Assembly: GCF_046533115.1 (NCBI RefSeq)
Contig: NZ_JAJQRC010000003.1
Location: forward strand, 89,268 to 153,267
From: JAIRMO01 sp046533115
Lineage (GTDB): Bacteria; Spirochaetota; Spirochaetia; Treponematales; Breznakiellaceae
DNA: 64,000 nt
Direction: 5' to 3'
The number at the start of each line of letters is the position of its first letter. The stretch's first letter is position 1. Position numbers and translations under genes: made by a program. The notes under the pieces are model-generated. The model was not told where the DNA came from and did not search any database. It saw only the letters and a program-made list of their open reading frames with translations. This document shows positions 7,357 through 16,992 of the stretch, piece after piece.

Positions 7357-9501
7357 ATGATTCAAAGAGTAAGCTTGCAAATTTCCGGTAAAGACTTGAT
7401 TCTTGAAACCGGCAGAATCGCAAAACAGGCCAATGGGGCGGTTTTTGCGCAATACGCGGGTTCAGCGGTGATTGCCACCGTTTGTTCGTCGTCAAGCGCC
7501 GTGGAAGGGCTGGATTATGTCCCCCTGACGGTGGATTATAATGAAAAGTATTATGCCGCCGGAAAAATTCCCGGGGGCTTTATCAAACGGGAGAGCCGTC
7601 CCAAGGACAAGGAGATCCTCGTCTCCCGGATTATCGATCGGCCGATGCGCCCCCTGTTTGATAAGAATTTCGGCCGGGAAATCCAGGTGGTTCCCACGAC
7701 CATCTCCACCGATCAGGTAAATCCCCCGGATATCCTGGCGATTATCGCTTCCTCCGCGGCGGTACATATTTCGGATATCCCCTTTAACGGCCCCATCGCG
7801 GGGGTGCGGATCTGTTCCGTCGCCGGGGAACTCATTGTTAACCCCACCTACGACGAAATTGAAAAGTCGGAACTGGAGATAGTGGTGGCCGGTACCAAAG
7901 AGGGTATTACCATGGTGGAAGGGGGCGCCGCCGAGGTTGATGAAGATACCATGATTGCCGCCCTGGAAAAAGCCCAGGGGGTTATCGGTGAGCTTTGTGA
8001 ATTGCAGCAAAAGCTGCGGGAGCTTGCGGGTAAGGAAAAGCTTCCCCTGGTCGAGCCCGCTTTTGTTCTGGAAAACAAGGAACTTATCCGGAACGCCGCC
8101 TATCCCCGGTTGGAGGAAGCCTGTTTTGTCAAGGGCAAGCAGGAACGCGGCGGGGCCATCAGAAAGGTAAAGGACGATATTGCCGCGTTATATGCCGCCC
8201 AGTTAGAGGATGAAATCCAGAAAAAGCTCTTCGACGCCCTTTTTGAGGATATGGAATATGAAATCCTCCGTTCCTCGATTTTAGATAAGGGCCTGCGGGT
8301 GGATGGCCGGGGGACTGAAGATATCCGGGATATTACCTGCGAAGTGGGGATCCTCCCCCGGACCCACGGTTCAGCCCTTTTTACCCGGGGCGAGACCCAG
8401 GCTTTGGCGGTTACCACCCTGGGGACCGTATTTGACGAGCAGATCTACGATGATATCGAAGGGGATAAGCGGGAGAATTTCATTTTACACTACAATTTTC
8501 CCCCCTATTCGGTGGGGGAGGTCGGCCGTATGGGAACGGGCCGCCGGGAAATCGGTCACGGTAACCTGGCCCGGCGTTCCCTGGCGGCTATGGTACCTCC
8601 CAAGGACAAATTTCCCTATACCGTGCGGGTGGTTTCGGAGATCATGGAGTCCAACGGTTCCTCATCCATGGCATCGGTGTGCGGCGGAACCCTTTCCATG
8701 CTTCAGGCCGGGGTGCCCATGAAAAAGCCCGTGGCCGGTATTGCCATGGGGCTTATCACCGAAGGCCGGGGCGGGCCCGGGGACCGGTATGCGGTGCTTT
8801 CGGATATCCTGGGGGAAGAGGATCATCTGGGGGATATGGATTTTAAGGTGGCGGGAACCGAAACGGGTATTACCGGGTTCCAGATGGATATCAAGATCGC
8901 CGGGGTCAGCCCCGAAGTGATGCGGAAAGCCCTGGATCAGGCCAAACGGGGGCGGCTCCATATCCTCTCCATTATGAACCGGACCATCAGCAAACCCGCG
9001 GCGGATATCAGTGAATACGCCCCAAAGATCGTAACCCTCACCATAGATGTCGATAAGATCGGCGCCCTCATTGGCCCGGGGGGTAAAAATGTCAAAGCCC
9101 TCTGTGAACAGTACCGGGTTACCATTAACACGGATAATGACGGAACGGTTACCATTTACGGAAAAAATTCCAAGGATGCGGAAGATGCCAGGACTGCGGT
9201 TCTGGGCATCGTTTCCGACCCGGAAGTCGGACGGATATATACGGGAACGGTAAAACGGATCATGGAATTCGGCGCCTTCGTGGAGATCCTGCCGGGTAAG
9301 GAAGGGCTGGTGCATATTTCAAAACTATCCCGCCAGCGCATTGCCGTGGTGACCGATATCCTGAAAGAAGGGCAGGTCATACCGGTGAAACTCCTGGAAA
9401 TCGACAGAATGGGACGGCTCAACCTTTCTTATATTGATGCGATTGATCCTTCCGGGGAGGAGCATTCCGGAGAAGGGGGACATCCGCAGCGGAATCGTTG
9501 A
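7357..9501 (+). CDS. pnp: Polyribonucleotide nucleotidyltransferase (PNPase)
   Basis: PNPase is the phosphorolytic 3'-5' exoribonuclease of mRNA decay. The 714-residue protein has two RNase PH domains (about 1-210 and 310-545, the second with FTRGETQALAVTTLG and the PPYSVGEVGRMG block), an alpha-helical linker, a KH domain with IGPGGKNVKALCE near 570, and a C-terminal S1 domain (GTVKRIMEFGAFVEILPGKEG). The ATG at 7357 follows a TAGGAG ribosome site. It is followed by dut after 44 nt. Confidence 0.97.
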   Translation: MIQRVSLQISGKDLILETGRIAKQANGAVFAQYAGSAVIATVCSSSSAVEGLDYVPLTVDYNEKYYAAGKIPGGFIKRESRPKDKEILVSRIIDRPMRPLFDKNFGREIQVVPTTISTDQVNPPDILAIIASSAAVHISDIPFNGPIAGVRICSVAGELIVNPTYDEIEKSELEIVVAGTKEGITMVEGGAAEVDEDTMIAALEKAQGVIGELCELQQKLRELAGKEKLPLVEPAFVLENKELIRNAAYPRLEEACFVKGKQERGGAIRKVKDDIAALYAAQLEDEIQKKLFDALFEDMEYEILRSSILDKGLRVDGRGTEDIRDITCEVGILPRTHGSALFTRGETQALAVTTLGTVFDEQIYDDIEGDKRENFILHYNFPPYSVGEVGRMGTGRREIGHGNLARRSLAAMVPPKDKFPYTVRVVSEIMESNGSSSMASVCGGTLSMLQAGVPMKKPVAGIAMGLITEGRGGPGDRYAVLSDILGEEDHLGDMDFKVAGTETGITGFQMDIKIAGVSPEVMRKALDQAKRGRLHILSIMNRTISKPAADISEYAPKIVTLTIDVDKIGALIGPGGKNVKALCEQYRVTINTDNDGTVTIYGKNSKDAEDARTAVLGIVSDPEVGRIYTGTVKRIMEFGAFVEILPGKEGLVHISKLSRQRIAVVTDILKEGQVIPVKLLEIDRMGRLNLSYIDAIDPSGEEHSGEGGHPQRNR

Positions 9502-9545
9502 CCGGACCTTAAGGGGTCCTCATAATTACTTTGGGAGGGGAAATT

Positions 9546-10004
9546 ATGACGGGAAATACTAATCCGGTAATACGGATCAATAAAAAAGATCCGAAGGCCC
9601 GGCTGCCCCGGTACGAAAGTGAGGGGGCCGCCGGAGCGGATATTACCGCAAGGCTTACGGAGGAACTCCTGATACCCTCCATGGGCCGGGCTTTGGTGCC
9701 CACGGGACTGACCCTGGAGATCCCTCCGGGATACGAGGGGCAGATTCGGCCCCGATCGGGGCTGGCCATCCGTCACGGGGTTACGATTTTAAATTCCCCG
9801 GGGACCATTGATTCGGATTATCGGGGGGAACTGGGGATCATCTTGATCAATCTCGGCGCCGAGTCTTTTACCGTAAAAGACGGAGACCGGATAGCCCAGT
9901 TGGTGATTGCCCCGGTATCGAAGGCCCTGATGACCGAAACCGAGTCGGTATCCTCAACGGCCCGGGGAAGCGGCGGATTTGGATCAACGGGAATATCATC
10001 TTAA
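9546..10004 (+). CDS. dut: Deoxyuridine 5'-triphosphate nucleotidohydrolase (dUTPase)
   Basis: dUTPase hydrolyses dUTP to dUMP, keeping uracil out of DNA. The 152-residue product shows the trimeric dUTPase motifs in order: GAAGADITA, the RSGLAIRHG segment, SPGTIDSDYRGEL, and a C-terminal RGSGGFGSTG arm that closes over the active site. Start is ATG 9546, spaced well from GGGAGGGG at 9533-9540; an in-frame TTG at 9531 overlaps that site and is unlikely. The next gene begins 5 nt after the stop. Confidence 0.96.
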   Translation: MTGNTNPVIRINKKDPKARLPRYESEGAAGADITARLTEELLIPSMGRALVPTGLTLEIPPGYEGQIRPRSGLAIRHGVTILNSPGTIDSDYRGELGIILINLGAESFTVKDGDRIAQLVIAPVSKALMTETESVSSTARGSGGFGSTGISS

Positions 10005-10009
10005 CCCAG

Positions 10010-11278
10010 ATGGAAAACAAACGCTCCGCATCCTGGACCATGTTCAGAAGTATTTTTTTTGAAACCCTGATTTCGTTTTTGGTAGCCTTTCTTTTTTTCT
10101 TTTTTGTTTTTTTTGTAAACCAGCTGCTGCTTATGGCCCAGGAGATTTTAACCAAAAAGGTTCCTTTTCAACAGGTTGCCCTATTGGTCCTTTTTTCCCT
10201 TCCTTCGGTGGTGGCCATGTCCGCGCCCTTCGCCTCCTTAGTGGGGACCCTTATGACCATCGGCCGCATGACTTCGGATAACGAGGTACTGGTGATGCTC
10301 TCTTCGGGCCTTTCCTACCGGAATATTTTCATTCCCGCCATAACCATAGGAGTGGTTATCTCTATCCTGTCTTTTTTGGCCAACGACATACTGCTCCCCG
10401 CGGGGACCGTACAATTTACCCGGCTTTACCGGCGGATTCTGGTTTCAACTCCGGCGCTGGAATTGGAATCCAACTCGGTTAAACGGTTTAAAGATACGGT
10501 GCTTGTTACCGGTAATGTGGAGAACACTTCCATAGACGATATCCTTATATTGGACAAAACCAGCGACGGAGAACGGCGCCTTATTATGGCCCGGAATGCG
10601 GAACTGCGGGACGGCGGGCGGGAAGGGATGAGCCTTGATCTGACCAACGCCTTTGTGCAAACTTCCAAGGAAGTAGCCCGGCAGGATTACGATTACGCTT
10701 CCAGCAGTTTTCTCCGGTATTTAATACCCCAGGATGATCTGATGCAGGCGGTTTCCAGCATCGGCCCCCGGGAAATGAGTTCCACCGATGTAAAAAGGGA
10801 AATAAAAACCCAGGAGGACGAACTGGGGGTACGCCTTGACGAGGAGTATAACAGGGCCTTGAGTTATGCGTTGTCCCTGGAGACGGCCCTGCGGTATGGA
10901 CCCCAGCGGGAAGAATGGAACCAGCGGGCCAATACCATGTCATCTTTTGTAAAGGGAATAGCCACCGCGGCGGTGATTAAAAATAACCGGAACCTGCTCA
11001 TATACCGCCTTGAATATTATAAGAAATTTTCCATCCCCTTTGGGGCCCTTTCTTTTGTGTTCCTTGCGGTTTCCCTGGGTCTTTTGGCCAAAAAAAGCGG
11101 CCAGACCGTGGGATTTATCTTTGGGCTTATCATAGCGGTTATTTATTGGGCCCTGCTTTTAGGGGGACAAACCATGGGTATTAGATTGGGGTATTCACCT
11201 TTCTGGTCCATGTGGTTTCCCAATATTTTGGCCATATCCATAGGTCTTCTTATGGGCATTATCAGGATACGGCGATGA
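10010..11278 (+). CDS. lptF: LptF/LptG-type (YjgP/YjgQ) inner-membrane permease
   Basis: The 422-residue protein has the YjgP/YjgQ layout: three N-terminal membrane helices, a large extracytoplasmic beta-rich domain (about 130-310), then three C-terminal helices. In LPS bacteria LptF and LptG form the membrane part of the LptBFG exporter. It overlaps the paralogous next gene by ATGA, so the two are probably one heterodimeric transporter. Treponemes are generally reported to lack LPS, so the cargo here is uncertain. The ATG at 10010 lacks a strong ribosome site; ATG 10040 is an alternative. Confidence 0.82.
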   Translation: MENKRSASWTMFRSIFFETLISFLVAFLFFFFVFFVNQLLLMAQEILTKKVPFQQVALLVLFSLPSVVAMSAPFASLVGTLMTIGRMTSDNEVLVMLSSGLSYRNIFIPAITIGVVISILSFLANDILLPAGTVQFTRLYRRILVSTPALELESNSVKRFKDTVLVTGNVENTSIDDILILDKTSDGERRLIMARNAELRDGGREGMSLDLTNAFVQTSKEVARQDYDYASSSFLRYLIPQDDLMQAVSSIGPREMSSTDVKREIKTQEDELGVRLDEEYNRALSYALSLETALRYGPQREEWNQRANTMSSFVKGIATAAVIKNNRNLLIYRLEYYKKFSIPFGALSFVFLAVSLGLLAKKSGQTVGFIFGLIIAVIYWALLLGGQTMGIRLGYSPFWSMWFPNILAISIGLLMGIIRIRR

Positions 11279-12339
11279 CCCTGGATCGTTATTTGATTCG
11301 GCAGTTTTTGCCGATATTTTTTGTTGCCGCTTTTATGTTTGTGTTCCTCATCTCCCTCATCGATCTATTTGCCAATTTGTGGCGTTTTCTTAATTACGAG
11401 GTTCCCGTTAAGGAAATACTGCGGGTTTATTATTATTATCTGCCCAAAAGCCTCTCCTTTGCCCAGCCTATTTCTCTGCTTTTTGCCACCGCCTATACCC
11501 TGGGGGATCTCTATTCAAGGAATGAACTAACCTCAATATTTTCATCGGGGATTCCCTTTTGGCGTTTTAGTTTTTCCCTGGTACTCATCGGTATCCTCGC
11601 TTCGGTATTTTCTTTTTATTTTGAGGATAGGGTGGTAATTCCCACCCTTAAGATCAAAAACGATCTGAGCCGTACCTATTTGCGGCAGGAAACCCGGGAG
11701 AATAATTCTGATATTGTGATCAAGGCCCGGGAAGGCCGGCTTATCTATTCGGCGGATTATTATGATGACAAGGCCGTTACCTTAAACGGTGTGAGTATCA
11801 TTGAAAAAGACGAGGACGGAAATTTTTTGGCCCTGATCCGGGCCCCTTCGGCATCCTGGACCGGGGAATTCTGGTCCCTATCCAATGCCCTTATTTATAC
11901 TTGGGAAGATACCCTCCTGCGGGTCCGTCCCCTGGGACAAAGCGATAGTTACCGGGAAAGCCCCGATACCTTTCGGCGGAGTTCCTATGAGGTGGAATCC
12001 CTGTCCGCCCGGGAAGCGGGGCTTTTGGTGGCCGACTTAAAATCGGCGGGGCTTCCCTTTATCGGGGCCCTGGCGGATTATTATCACCGTTTTTCGTATT
12101 CCGCGGTTTCCATGGTGGTGATTATCCTGTCCATTTCTATGGGAGGGCGGTTTAAAAAAAACATACTCCTTATGAGCCTTTTGGCAAGCCTCCTGGTGGC
12201 GGTTGTTTTTTATGTTATGGAAATGATCACGATGATGATGGCCCGGCTTGGGTATATCCCCCCCATAGTAGGGGCGTGGTTTCCGGTGGCCGCCTTTATT
12301 GTGATCGGTATATGCCTGCTCCAGAGTGCGAAAACATAG
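11275..12339 (+). CDS. lptG: LptG-type (YjgP/YjgQ) inner-membrane permease
   Basis: A second YjgP/YjgQ-family protein (354 residues) with the same three-helix, extracytoplasmic domain, three-helix plan, starting with LDRYLIRQFLPIFFVAAF. It starts at the ATGA overlap with the preceding paralogue; frame-compatible codons upstream belong to that gene. The pair order matches lptF-lptG elsewhere. Which partner is F and which is G is assigned only by order. Confidence 0.82.
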   Translation: MTLDRYLIRQFLPIFFVAAFMFVFLISLIDLFANLWRFLNYEVPVKEILRVYYYYLPKSLSFAQPISLLFATAYTLGDLYSRNELTSIFSSGIPFWRFSFSLVLIGILASVFSFYFEDRVVIPTLKIKNDLSRTYLRQETRENNSDIVIKAREGRLIYSADYYDDKAVTLNGVSIIEKDEDGNFLALIRAPSASWTGEFWSLSNALIYTWEDTLLRVRPLGQSDSYRESPDTFRRSSYEVESLSAREAGLLVADLKSAGLPFIGALADYYHRFSYSAVSMVVIILSISMGGRFKKNILLMSLLASLLVAVVFYVMEMITMMMARLGYIPPIVGAWFPVAAFIVIGICLLQSAKT

Positions 12340-12352
12340 GGGAGCCGGTAGG

Positions 12353-13486
12353 ATGGGGATTTTTTTTACGGTTCACCACCAGGATACTTCCTGCAAGGCC
12401 CGGACAGGGGTCATGAAACTGCCCCACGGCCCGGTGTCTACTCCGGTATTTATGCCCGTAGGAACCAACGGTACCGTGAAGGCCCTTACCAAGGATGATA
12501 TAAAGGAGATAGGCTTCGAGATCATCCTTTCCAATACCTACCACCTGTACCTGCGGCCCGGGATCGAGGTGATAAGCGCCGCCGAAGGGCTCCATAATTT
12601 TATGCGGTGGGATCGGAACATCCTTACCGATTCCGGCGGGTTTCAGATCTTTTCCCTGGCCCCCTTTAGAAAAATAAGCGACGAGGGGGTGGTGTTCCGT
12701 TCCCACATTGACGGTTCCCGCCATGTATTGACCCCCGAAAGGGTGGTAGCGCTTCAAGCCCTTTTGGGCAGCGATATACAGATGCCCCTGGACGTATGCA
12801 GCCCCTGGGGAGCAGCCCCTAAGGACGCGGTAAAAGCCCTGGAGTTTACCGGCCGCTGGTTTTCCCGGGCCCAAAGGGCCTGGGAAACGGAACGGGATAA
12901 GGGTTACGGGGGTAAACTTTTTGCCATAGTGCAGGGTAATTTTTTTAAAGAACTGCGGGAGAAAAGCGCCCTTGAGATCATAGCCCAGGATCCCCAGGGT
13001 ATCGCCATCGGGGGGCTTTCCGTGGGGGAGCCCCCCGAGGTTTTTGAGGAATTTTTAAGCTATACCGCCGCCCTGTTACCGCCGGAAAAACCCCGGTATG
13101 TTATGGGTATAGGAACCCCCCGGTATATCCTGGACGCTATTGAACAGGGGATAGATATGTTTGATTGTGTACTCCCCACCAGGACCGGCAGGAACGGGTA
13201 TGTTTTTACCCGGAATGGGGCCTTTGCCTTAAAAAAGGCGGAATACCGGCTTGATTTTGAGCCGATAGATAAAGCATGTGGTTGTAAGGTGTGCCGCGAA
13301 TACAGTCGCGCCTATTTGCGGCATCTTTTTAAAACCCAGGAGATCCTCTGTTCCATGCTGGTAAGTTATCACAACCTATATTTTTTGCATGAACTCATTC
13401 GGGATGCCCGGATCGCTATCGGGGAGGATCGTTTTTTATCATTTAAATCGGCCTTCTTAAAACAATATACCCGGGAGGAAGGATGA
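12353..13486 (+). CDS. tgt: tRNA-guanine transglycosylase (queuine tRNA-ribosyltransferase)
   Basis: Tgt exchanges G34 for the queuosine precursor preQ1 in Asp, Asn, His and Tyr tRNAs. The 377-residue product has DSGGFQIFSL, the nucleophile-bearing DCVLPTRTGRNG, and the zinc site C-x-C-x2-C with a downstream His (ACGCKVC ... YHN). ATG 12353 follows GGGGAG; an in-frame GTG at 12326 lies inside lptG and is less likely. queA, the later queuosine step, is at 29695. Confidence 0.96.
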   Translation: MGIFFTVHHQDTSCKARTGVMKLPHGPVSTPVFMPVGTNGTVKALTKDDIKEIGFEIILSNTYHLYLRPGIEVISAAEGLHNFMRWDRNILTDSGGFQIFSLAPFRKISDEGVVFRSHIDGSRHVLTPERVVALQALLGSDIQMPLDVCSPWGAAPKDAVKALEFTGRWFSRAQRAWETERDKGYGGKLFAIVQGNFFKELREKSALEIIAQDPQGIAIGGLSVGEPPEVFEEFLSYTAALLPPEKPRYVMGIGTPRYILDAIEQGIDMFDCVLPTRTGRNGYVFTRNGAFALKKAEYRLDFEPIDKACGCKVCREYSRAYLRHLFKTQEILCSMLVSYHNLYFLHELIRDARIAIGEDRFLSFKSAFLKQYTREEG

Positions 13487-14850
13487 AATATATCCTGTCA
13501 TGTTTTTTGTTTTTTTTTATAGGGGCTGCGGTATTTTCCCAGTCGCCGGCGGATTCGGAACCGTCCCCGGATAAAACCGTAGAAACCCAGCAGCTGGAAA
13601 CGATCCGTTACGGTACGGAAAATGAAATAGCCGCCCTGATTCAGACGTTAAAAAATGAAAATGCCTTTTATCTGGATGATGAACTTATCGCCTTGGTACA
13701 ATCCACCAAAAACCGGATAATCCTCTCCGGGGTATTTAGCTTTTTTGGGGAACGGGGTAAGGAGGGCCTGGAGGAACGGGCCTTACAGGCGGTGAAAGAA
13801 CGGAATGATGAAGCCGCCGAAACGGTGATCGCCGCCCTGGATTACCTGGGGAAAGTTAAAGTCCAGGATGCCATCGACCCCTTAAAGGATCTGATAGAGC
13901 GGGATGAGCAGCGTTTTATGGGTAACGCCATCCGGGCGCTAGGGTTGGCGGGGAAGGTTCATCCGGAAACCGCGGATAATACGGCGGATTTTCTCATTGA
14001 TTTTTACCTGAACCGTAACCCCGGGGATGAGAACCGCCGGGAAATTGTGGCTGCCCTGGGTGAATTGAGATCCGGCCGGGGGATAGCCCTGCTATCGGAA
14101 ATTGCCGTGTCCGATGAGGAACGTCTGACCCTGCGTATGGCGGCGCTGGATAGCCTTTCCAAGATCGGCGATCCCGAGGGACTTCAGACGATTCTTACCA
14201 CCCTGGTTTCCTCGGATCCCAATGTCCGATCCGCCGCCATCGCCGCCCTGGGACCTTTTTCCGGTCAGGAGGTGGAGGGGGTTATTTTAGAGGCCTTCCG
14301 GGACTCCTATTACCGGATCCGGATAGGCGCCGCCAAGGCCGCGGGGGAGCGGAAATTCATCGAAGCCATTCCCTATCTCCGTTTCCGTGCCGAAAAGGAT
14401 GAGGTCCCCACGGTGAAGGATGAGGCCATACGGGCTTTGGGGGCCATCGGCACCCGTGAAACCGCCGTGGTTTTGGCGGATCTTTTTGGGGAACGGAAAA
14501 ACACCGACCGGGTCAGGATTCTGGCGGCGGAAATGCTGATTCAAAATAACGCCGATGATTACGCGGAAAAGGTGATCCGGGAAATGGACGATGCCAAAAC
14601 GAAAAATCAAACCGCCCTGTACAACGGACTTCTCCGGGTTCTGGGAAGCGCCCGGACCCGTACTATCGAAGGTCTGGCCCGGCGTTTCCTGAGTTCCGGC
14701 GGGGTGATTGAAAAGTCCTATGCCCTGGATATGACCGTAAATAACGAATTGAAGGGACTTGCCGACCAGGTCAAGGAATTAACCGACGAAAAAAACGGCA
14801 GCCTGGCCCGAAAAGCCCGGGCTGTACTCCAAAAATTAGGGTTGGATTAA
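13483..14850 (+). CDS. Exported HEAT/PBS-lyase repeat protein
   Basis: The 455-residue product begins with a signal-peptide-like segment (hydrophobic residues 3-19, cleavage plausible after VFS-Q). From about residue 90 it consists of repeated helical pairs typical of HEAT/PBS-lyase repeats (for example REIVAALGELRSGRGIALL and RAAIAALGPF-like units), which usually act as protein-binding scaffolds. It overlaps tgt by ATGA, so it is co-translated with it. No enzymatic motif is visible. Its stop shares the TTAA at 14847-14850 with the stop of the convergent gene. Confidence 0.8.
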   Translation: MKYILSCFLFFFIGAAVFSQSPADSEPSPDKTVETQQLETIRYGTENEIAALIQTLKNENAFYLDDELIALVQSTKNRIILSGVFSFFGERGKEGLEERALQAVKERNDEAAETVIAALDYLGKVKVQDAIDPLKDLIERDEQRFMGNAIRALGLAGKVHPETADNTADFLIDFYLNRNPGDENRREIVAALGELRSGRGIALLSEIAVSDEERLTLRMAALDSLSKIGDPEGLQTILTTLVSSDPNVRSAAIAALGPFSGQEVEGVILEAFRDSYYRIRIGAAKAAGERKFIEAIPYLRFRAEKDEVPTVKDEAIRALGAIGTRETAVVLADLFGERKNTDRVRILAAEMLIQNNADDYAEKVIREMDDAKTKNQTALYNGLLRVLGSARTRTIEGLARRFLSSGGVIEKSYALDMTVNNELKGLADQVKELTDEKNGSLARKARAVLQKLGLD

Positions 14851-16847
14851 CCCGGCTCCTGCCAATAACCGGGTCCGGGTACCTCTATCGAATGGAGCAG
14901 GCGGTTCAGGGCTATGAGAGGATCCTCGTAACGATCTATCCGTATGAAAAGTTCATATTGCCGTTCCGAAATAACCCGTATGGGTACTCCGACACAATTC
15001 GGCACCTGTTGGGAACCAAGATCGGGAAAAAACTCCGGTCTCCGGGGAATAAAGGTGCATTGGACGCCGTCGCTGCGGACTTCCGCTATCCGGGGGGGTA
15101 TGGGGACGAGGAAGATCAAAAAATCCGATTTACCTCCCCCTATGGTAAAGGAATAACCGGATTTAACGGTATGGATATTCCGCCGGCCTATGTTGGTATT
15201 TTGATCTTCCACAAAGAGGGACAACATCAACGGCCCCGTATGGGATTGGGTATTATTTTTATAGGATTTTACCGGGGTAATGCTCCGGTGAGCGCCATAG
15301 TTGATGGGGCGACCGGGAGCCATAGCCGCTCCCCCCTTATCCGGGCTGCCCTTGGGGCCGGAGAGAGGAATCGGCGTGCCGGCAGCTTCGGTTTTGGGTA
15401 CGGTCCCGGCCTCCCTCGTAAGCCAGGGCGTCTTGGGGCTTGCCCCGGGCGTCTTCACCGGGCCGGCCATATCCCCCTTGTCCGGGCTGCCTTCGGAGCC
15501 GGAAGGGGGAATCGGTGCGGCAGCTTCGGTTTTGACTATGGTTTCGGCCGGCAGGTTCCTCTTCAAAAAGAGCGCCTCAAGACCTGCCCCGGGCTGCTTT
15601 TCCTCGCTCCGGTGCCGGCTTTCCGGATAAGGGGCTGGAAGATTTTGGTTTTGCCGGGCCCCATCGTCTTCGGGGGGTTCCGGCTTTTTGGCAGGAACCG
15701 TTTTTTTCGGGGGGGAATCGACGGCATGGGCAAAGGTCCGGTTGGGAGAAGTCTGAAGCCGTTTTGCCATCAGAAAAATAATAAACGTGAAAATCAGGAT
15801 TATCCCCAGGATGCCCCCGATAAACCAGGAAAGGGGTAAGCCGAATAGGGAGATATCTCCGCCCTGATACCTGGGGGTGGTTTTCCCCGGAGAAGGCTCC
15901 TGATCCGTGACCTTGGGTGAAGGGGCCGGTGCTTCAGTTTCGGGCTGCCGGGGTTCCGGCGCCGGGGCTGCCGGCGGTCCTGGCTGTGGCTCCGGCGGCG
16001 GGACTTGGGGGGGATCAGGTTGGGCGGTCTGGGCGGCGGACGGTTCTGACCGTGGCTCCGGTGCCGGGGCTTTTTGGGGCTCGGGCCGGACGGTCTGGGC
16101 CGCCGCGGGCGGTCCTGGCTGTGGCTCCGGCGGCGGGACTTGGGGGGGGGCTGGCCGGGTGGTCTGGGCCGCGGGCGGTCCTGCCTGCGATGATGCCGGC
16201 TGCCGGGGCGGTACCGGAGGGGCCGTCGGCCGGGCTGCGGCTGCCGGGATGGGCAACATCCGGCTTCTGCCCGAGGAGGGGCCGTTTCCCACAACCGGTA
16301 CCGGAACATGATAAAAATCTATTCCGGCCCGGTTTAAACGGTCGGTGGTCTGGGAAATAAGATGTTGTACGGAATCCTCCGTTGTTCCCCCTGGCCGGGG
16401 ATTATGGTCCCCATCGGAAATAAGCACCACCTTTTTTTTCCTGGTCCCCGGAATGGATGCAACATATTTTTCGCCATAGGCCAAGGCCCCGGCAATATCC
16501 GAATAGGGATCCAGGGGATAGAGGAGGAACAAACGGCCTATGATGGTTTCCACATCCCCCCAACCCTGTATACGGCGGGTTATCTCGAGCCGGGGGGTAT
16601 CGGAAAAGGATATAAGATGAAAGGTGTCGCCGATCCGGAGGAATTCTTTGAGGAAACTACCGGTTACATAATCCATTGTTTTTTGGTATGAACCGCTCAT
16701 ACTTGAGGAAGTATCCAAAATCAATACCAGATCCAGGGGATTTTCCTGACTAAATACGAAAAAAAGGGGCGTACATAACAATAGAACCAAAAAAAATATT
16801 CTTTTTGCGGATATTTGTTTCCCTTCTGTATAAATCCGGGATACCAT
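14847..16847 (-). CDS. Exported VWA-domain, proline-rich membrane protein
   Basis: The 666-residue product has a signal peptide or N-terminal anchor (residues 15-33), then a von Willebrand factor A domain with a MIDAS motif D45-T-S-S-S. A Pro/Ala/Gln-rich stretch with duplicated PPQVPPPEPQPGPPAA units follows, then one strong membrane helix (LSWFIGGILGIILIFTFIIF), a second low-complexity linker and a C-terminal beta-rich domain of unknown type. VWA domains bind protein ligands through a metal ion. Start is the ATG at 16847, preceded by GAGAGGAGG; an upstream ATG at 16871 has no such site. A C9 run lies inside the proline-coding region. Confidence 0.8.
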   Translation of the reverse strand: MVSRIYTEGKQISAKRIFFLVLLLCTPLFFVFSQENPLDLVLILDTSSSMSGSYQKTMDYVTGSFLKEFLRIGDTFHLISFSDTPRLEITRRIQGWGDVETIIGRLFLLYPLDPYSDIAGALAYGEKYVASIPGTRKKKVVLISDGDHNPRPGGTTEDSVQHLISQTTDRLNRAGIDFYHVPVPVVGNGPSSGRSRMLPIPAAAARPTAPPVPPRQPASSQAGPPAAQTTRPAPPQVPPPEPQPGPPAAAQTVRPEPQKAPAPEPRSEPSAAQTAQPDPPQVPPPEPQPGPPAAPAPEPRQPETEAPAPSPKVTDQEPSPGKTTPRYQGGDISLFGLPLSWFIGGILGIILIFTFIIFLMAKRLQTSPNRTFAHAVDSPPKKTVPAKKPEPPEDDGARQNQNLPAPYPESRHRSEEKQPGAGLEALFLKRNLPAETIVKTEAAAPIPPSGSEGSPDKGDMAGPVKTPGASPKTPWLTREAGTVPKTEAAGTPIPLSGPKGSPDKGGAAMAPGRPINYGAHRSITPVKSYKNNTQSHTGPLMLSLFVEDQNTNIGRRNIHTVKSGYSFTIGGGKSDFLIFLVPIPPRIAEVRSDGVQCTFIPRRPEFFPDLGSQQVPNCVGVPIRVISERQYELFIRIDRYEDPLIALNRLLHSIEVPGPGYWQEPG
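15973..16148. repeat. 41-bp direct repeat in the proline-rich coding region
   Basis: Two identical 41-bp copies (15973-16013 and 16108-16148), 135 bp apart in the same orientation, encode the duplicated PPQVPPPEPQPG unit. The second copy runs into a G9 tract (16142-16150 on the + strand). Recombination between copies would remove 135 bp in frame. Confidence 0.8.
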
Positions 16848-16992
16848 AAATATCCTCCTCTCTAAATTCATAATCCGCCGGCTTTGGGGAAAGCGGTTAG
16901 GCCCCCCATTGAGCCGGGGAGACCTTCCCCTTACATCCAGGGCTGCTTAACAAAGCCTGGCTTTCAACCGGTGATGTTTTTACAGCCCCTGG
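16848..16992 (-). other. Intergenic region between GreA-type gene and VWA gene
   Basis: On the minus strand the gap opens with an imperfect stem CCAGGGGCTG...CAGCCCTGG soon after the GreA-type stop; it lacks a T run. It also carries a GGGGCTGT element related to the dispersed GGCTGTTTCAAAA motif. The ribosome site of the VWA gene occupies 16850-16858. No gene is seen. Confidence 0.4.

Noticed and set aside
14892..15839. 315-codon + strand frame opposite the VWA gene
   Set aside because: Mirror of low-complexity proline codons; the minus-strand gene has signal peptide, MIDAS motif and ribosome site.
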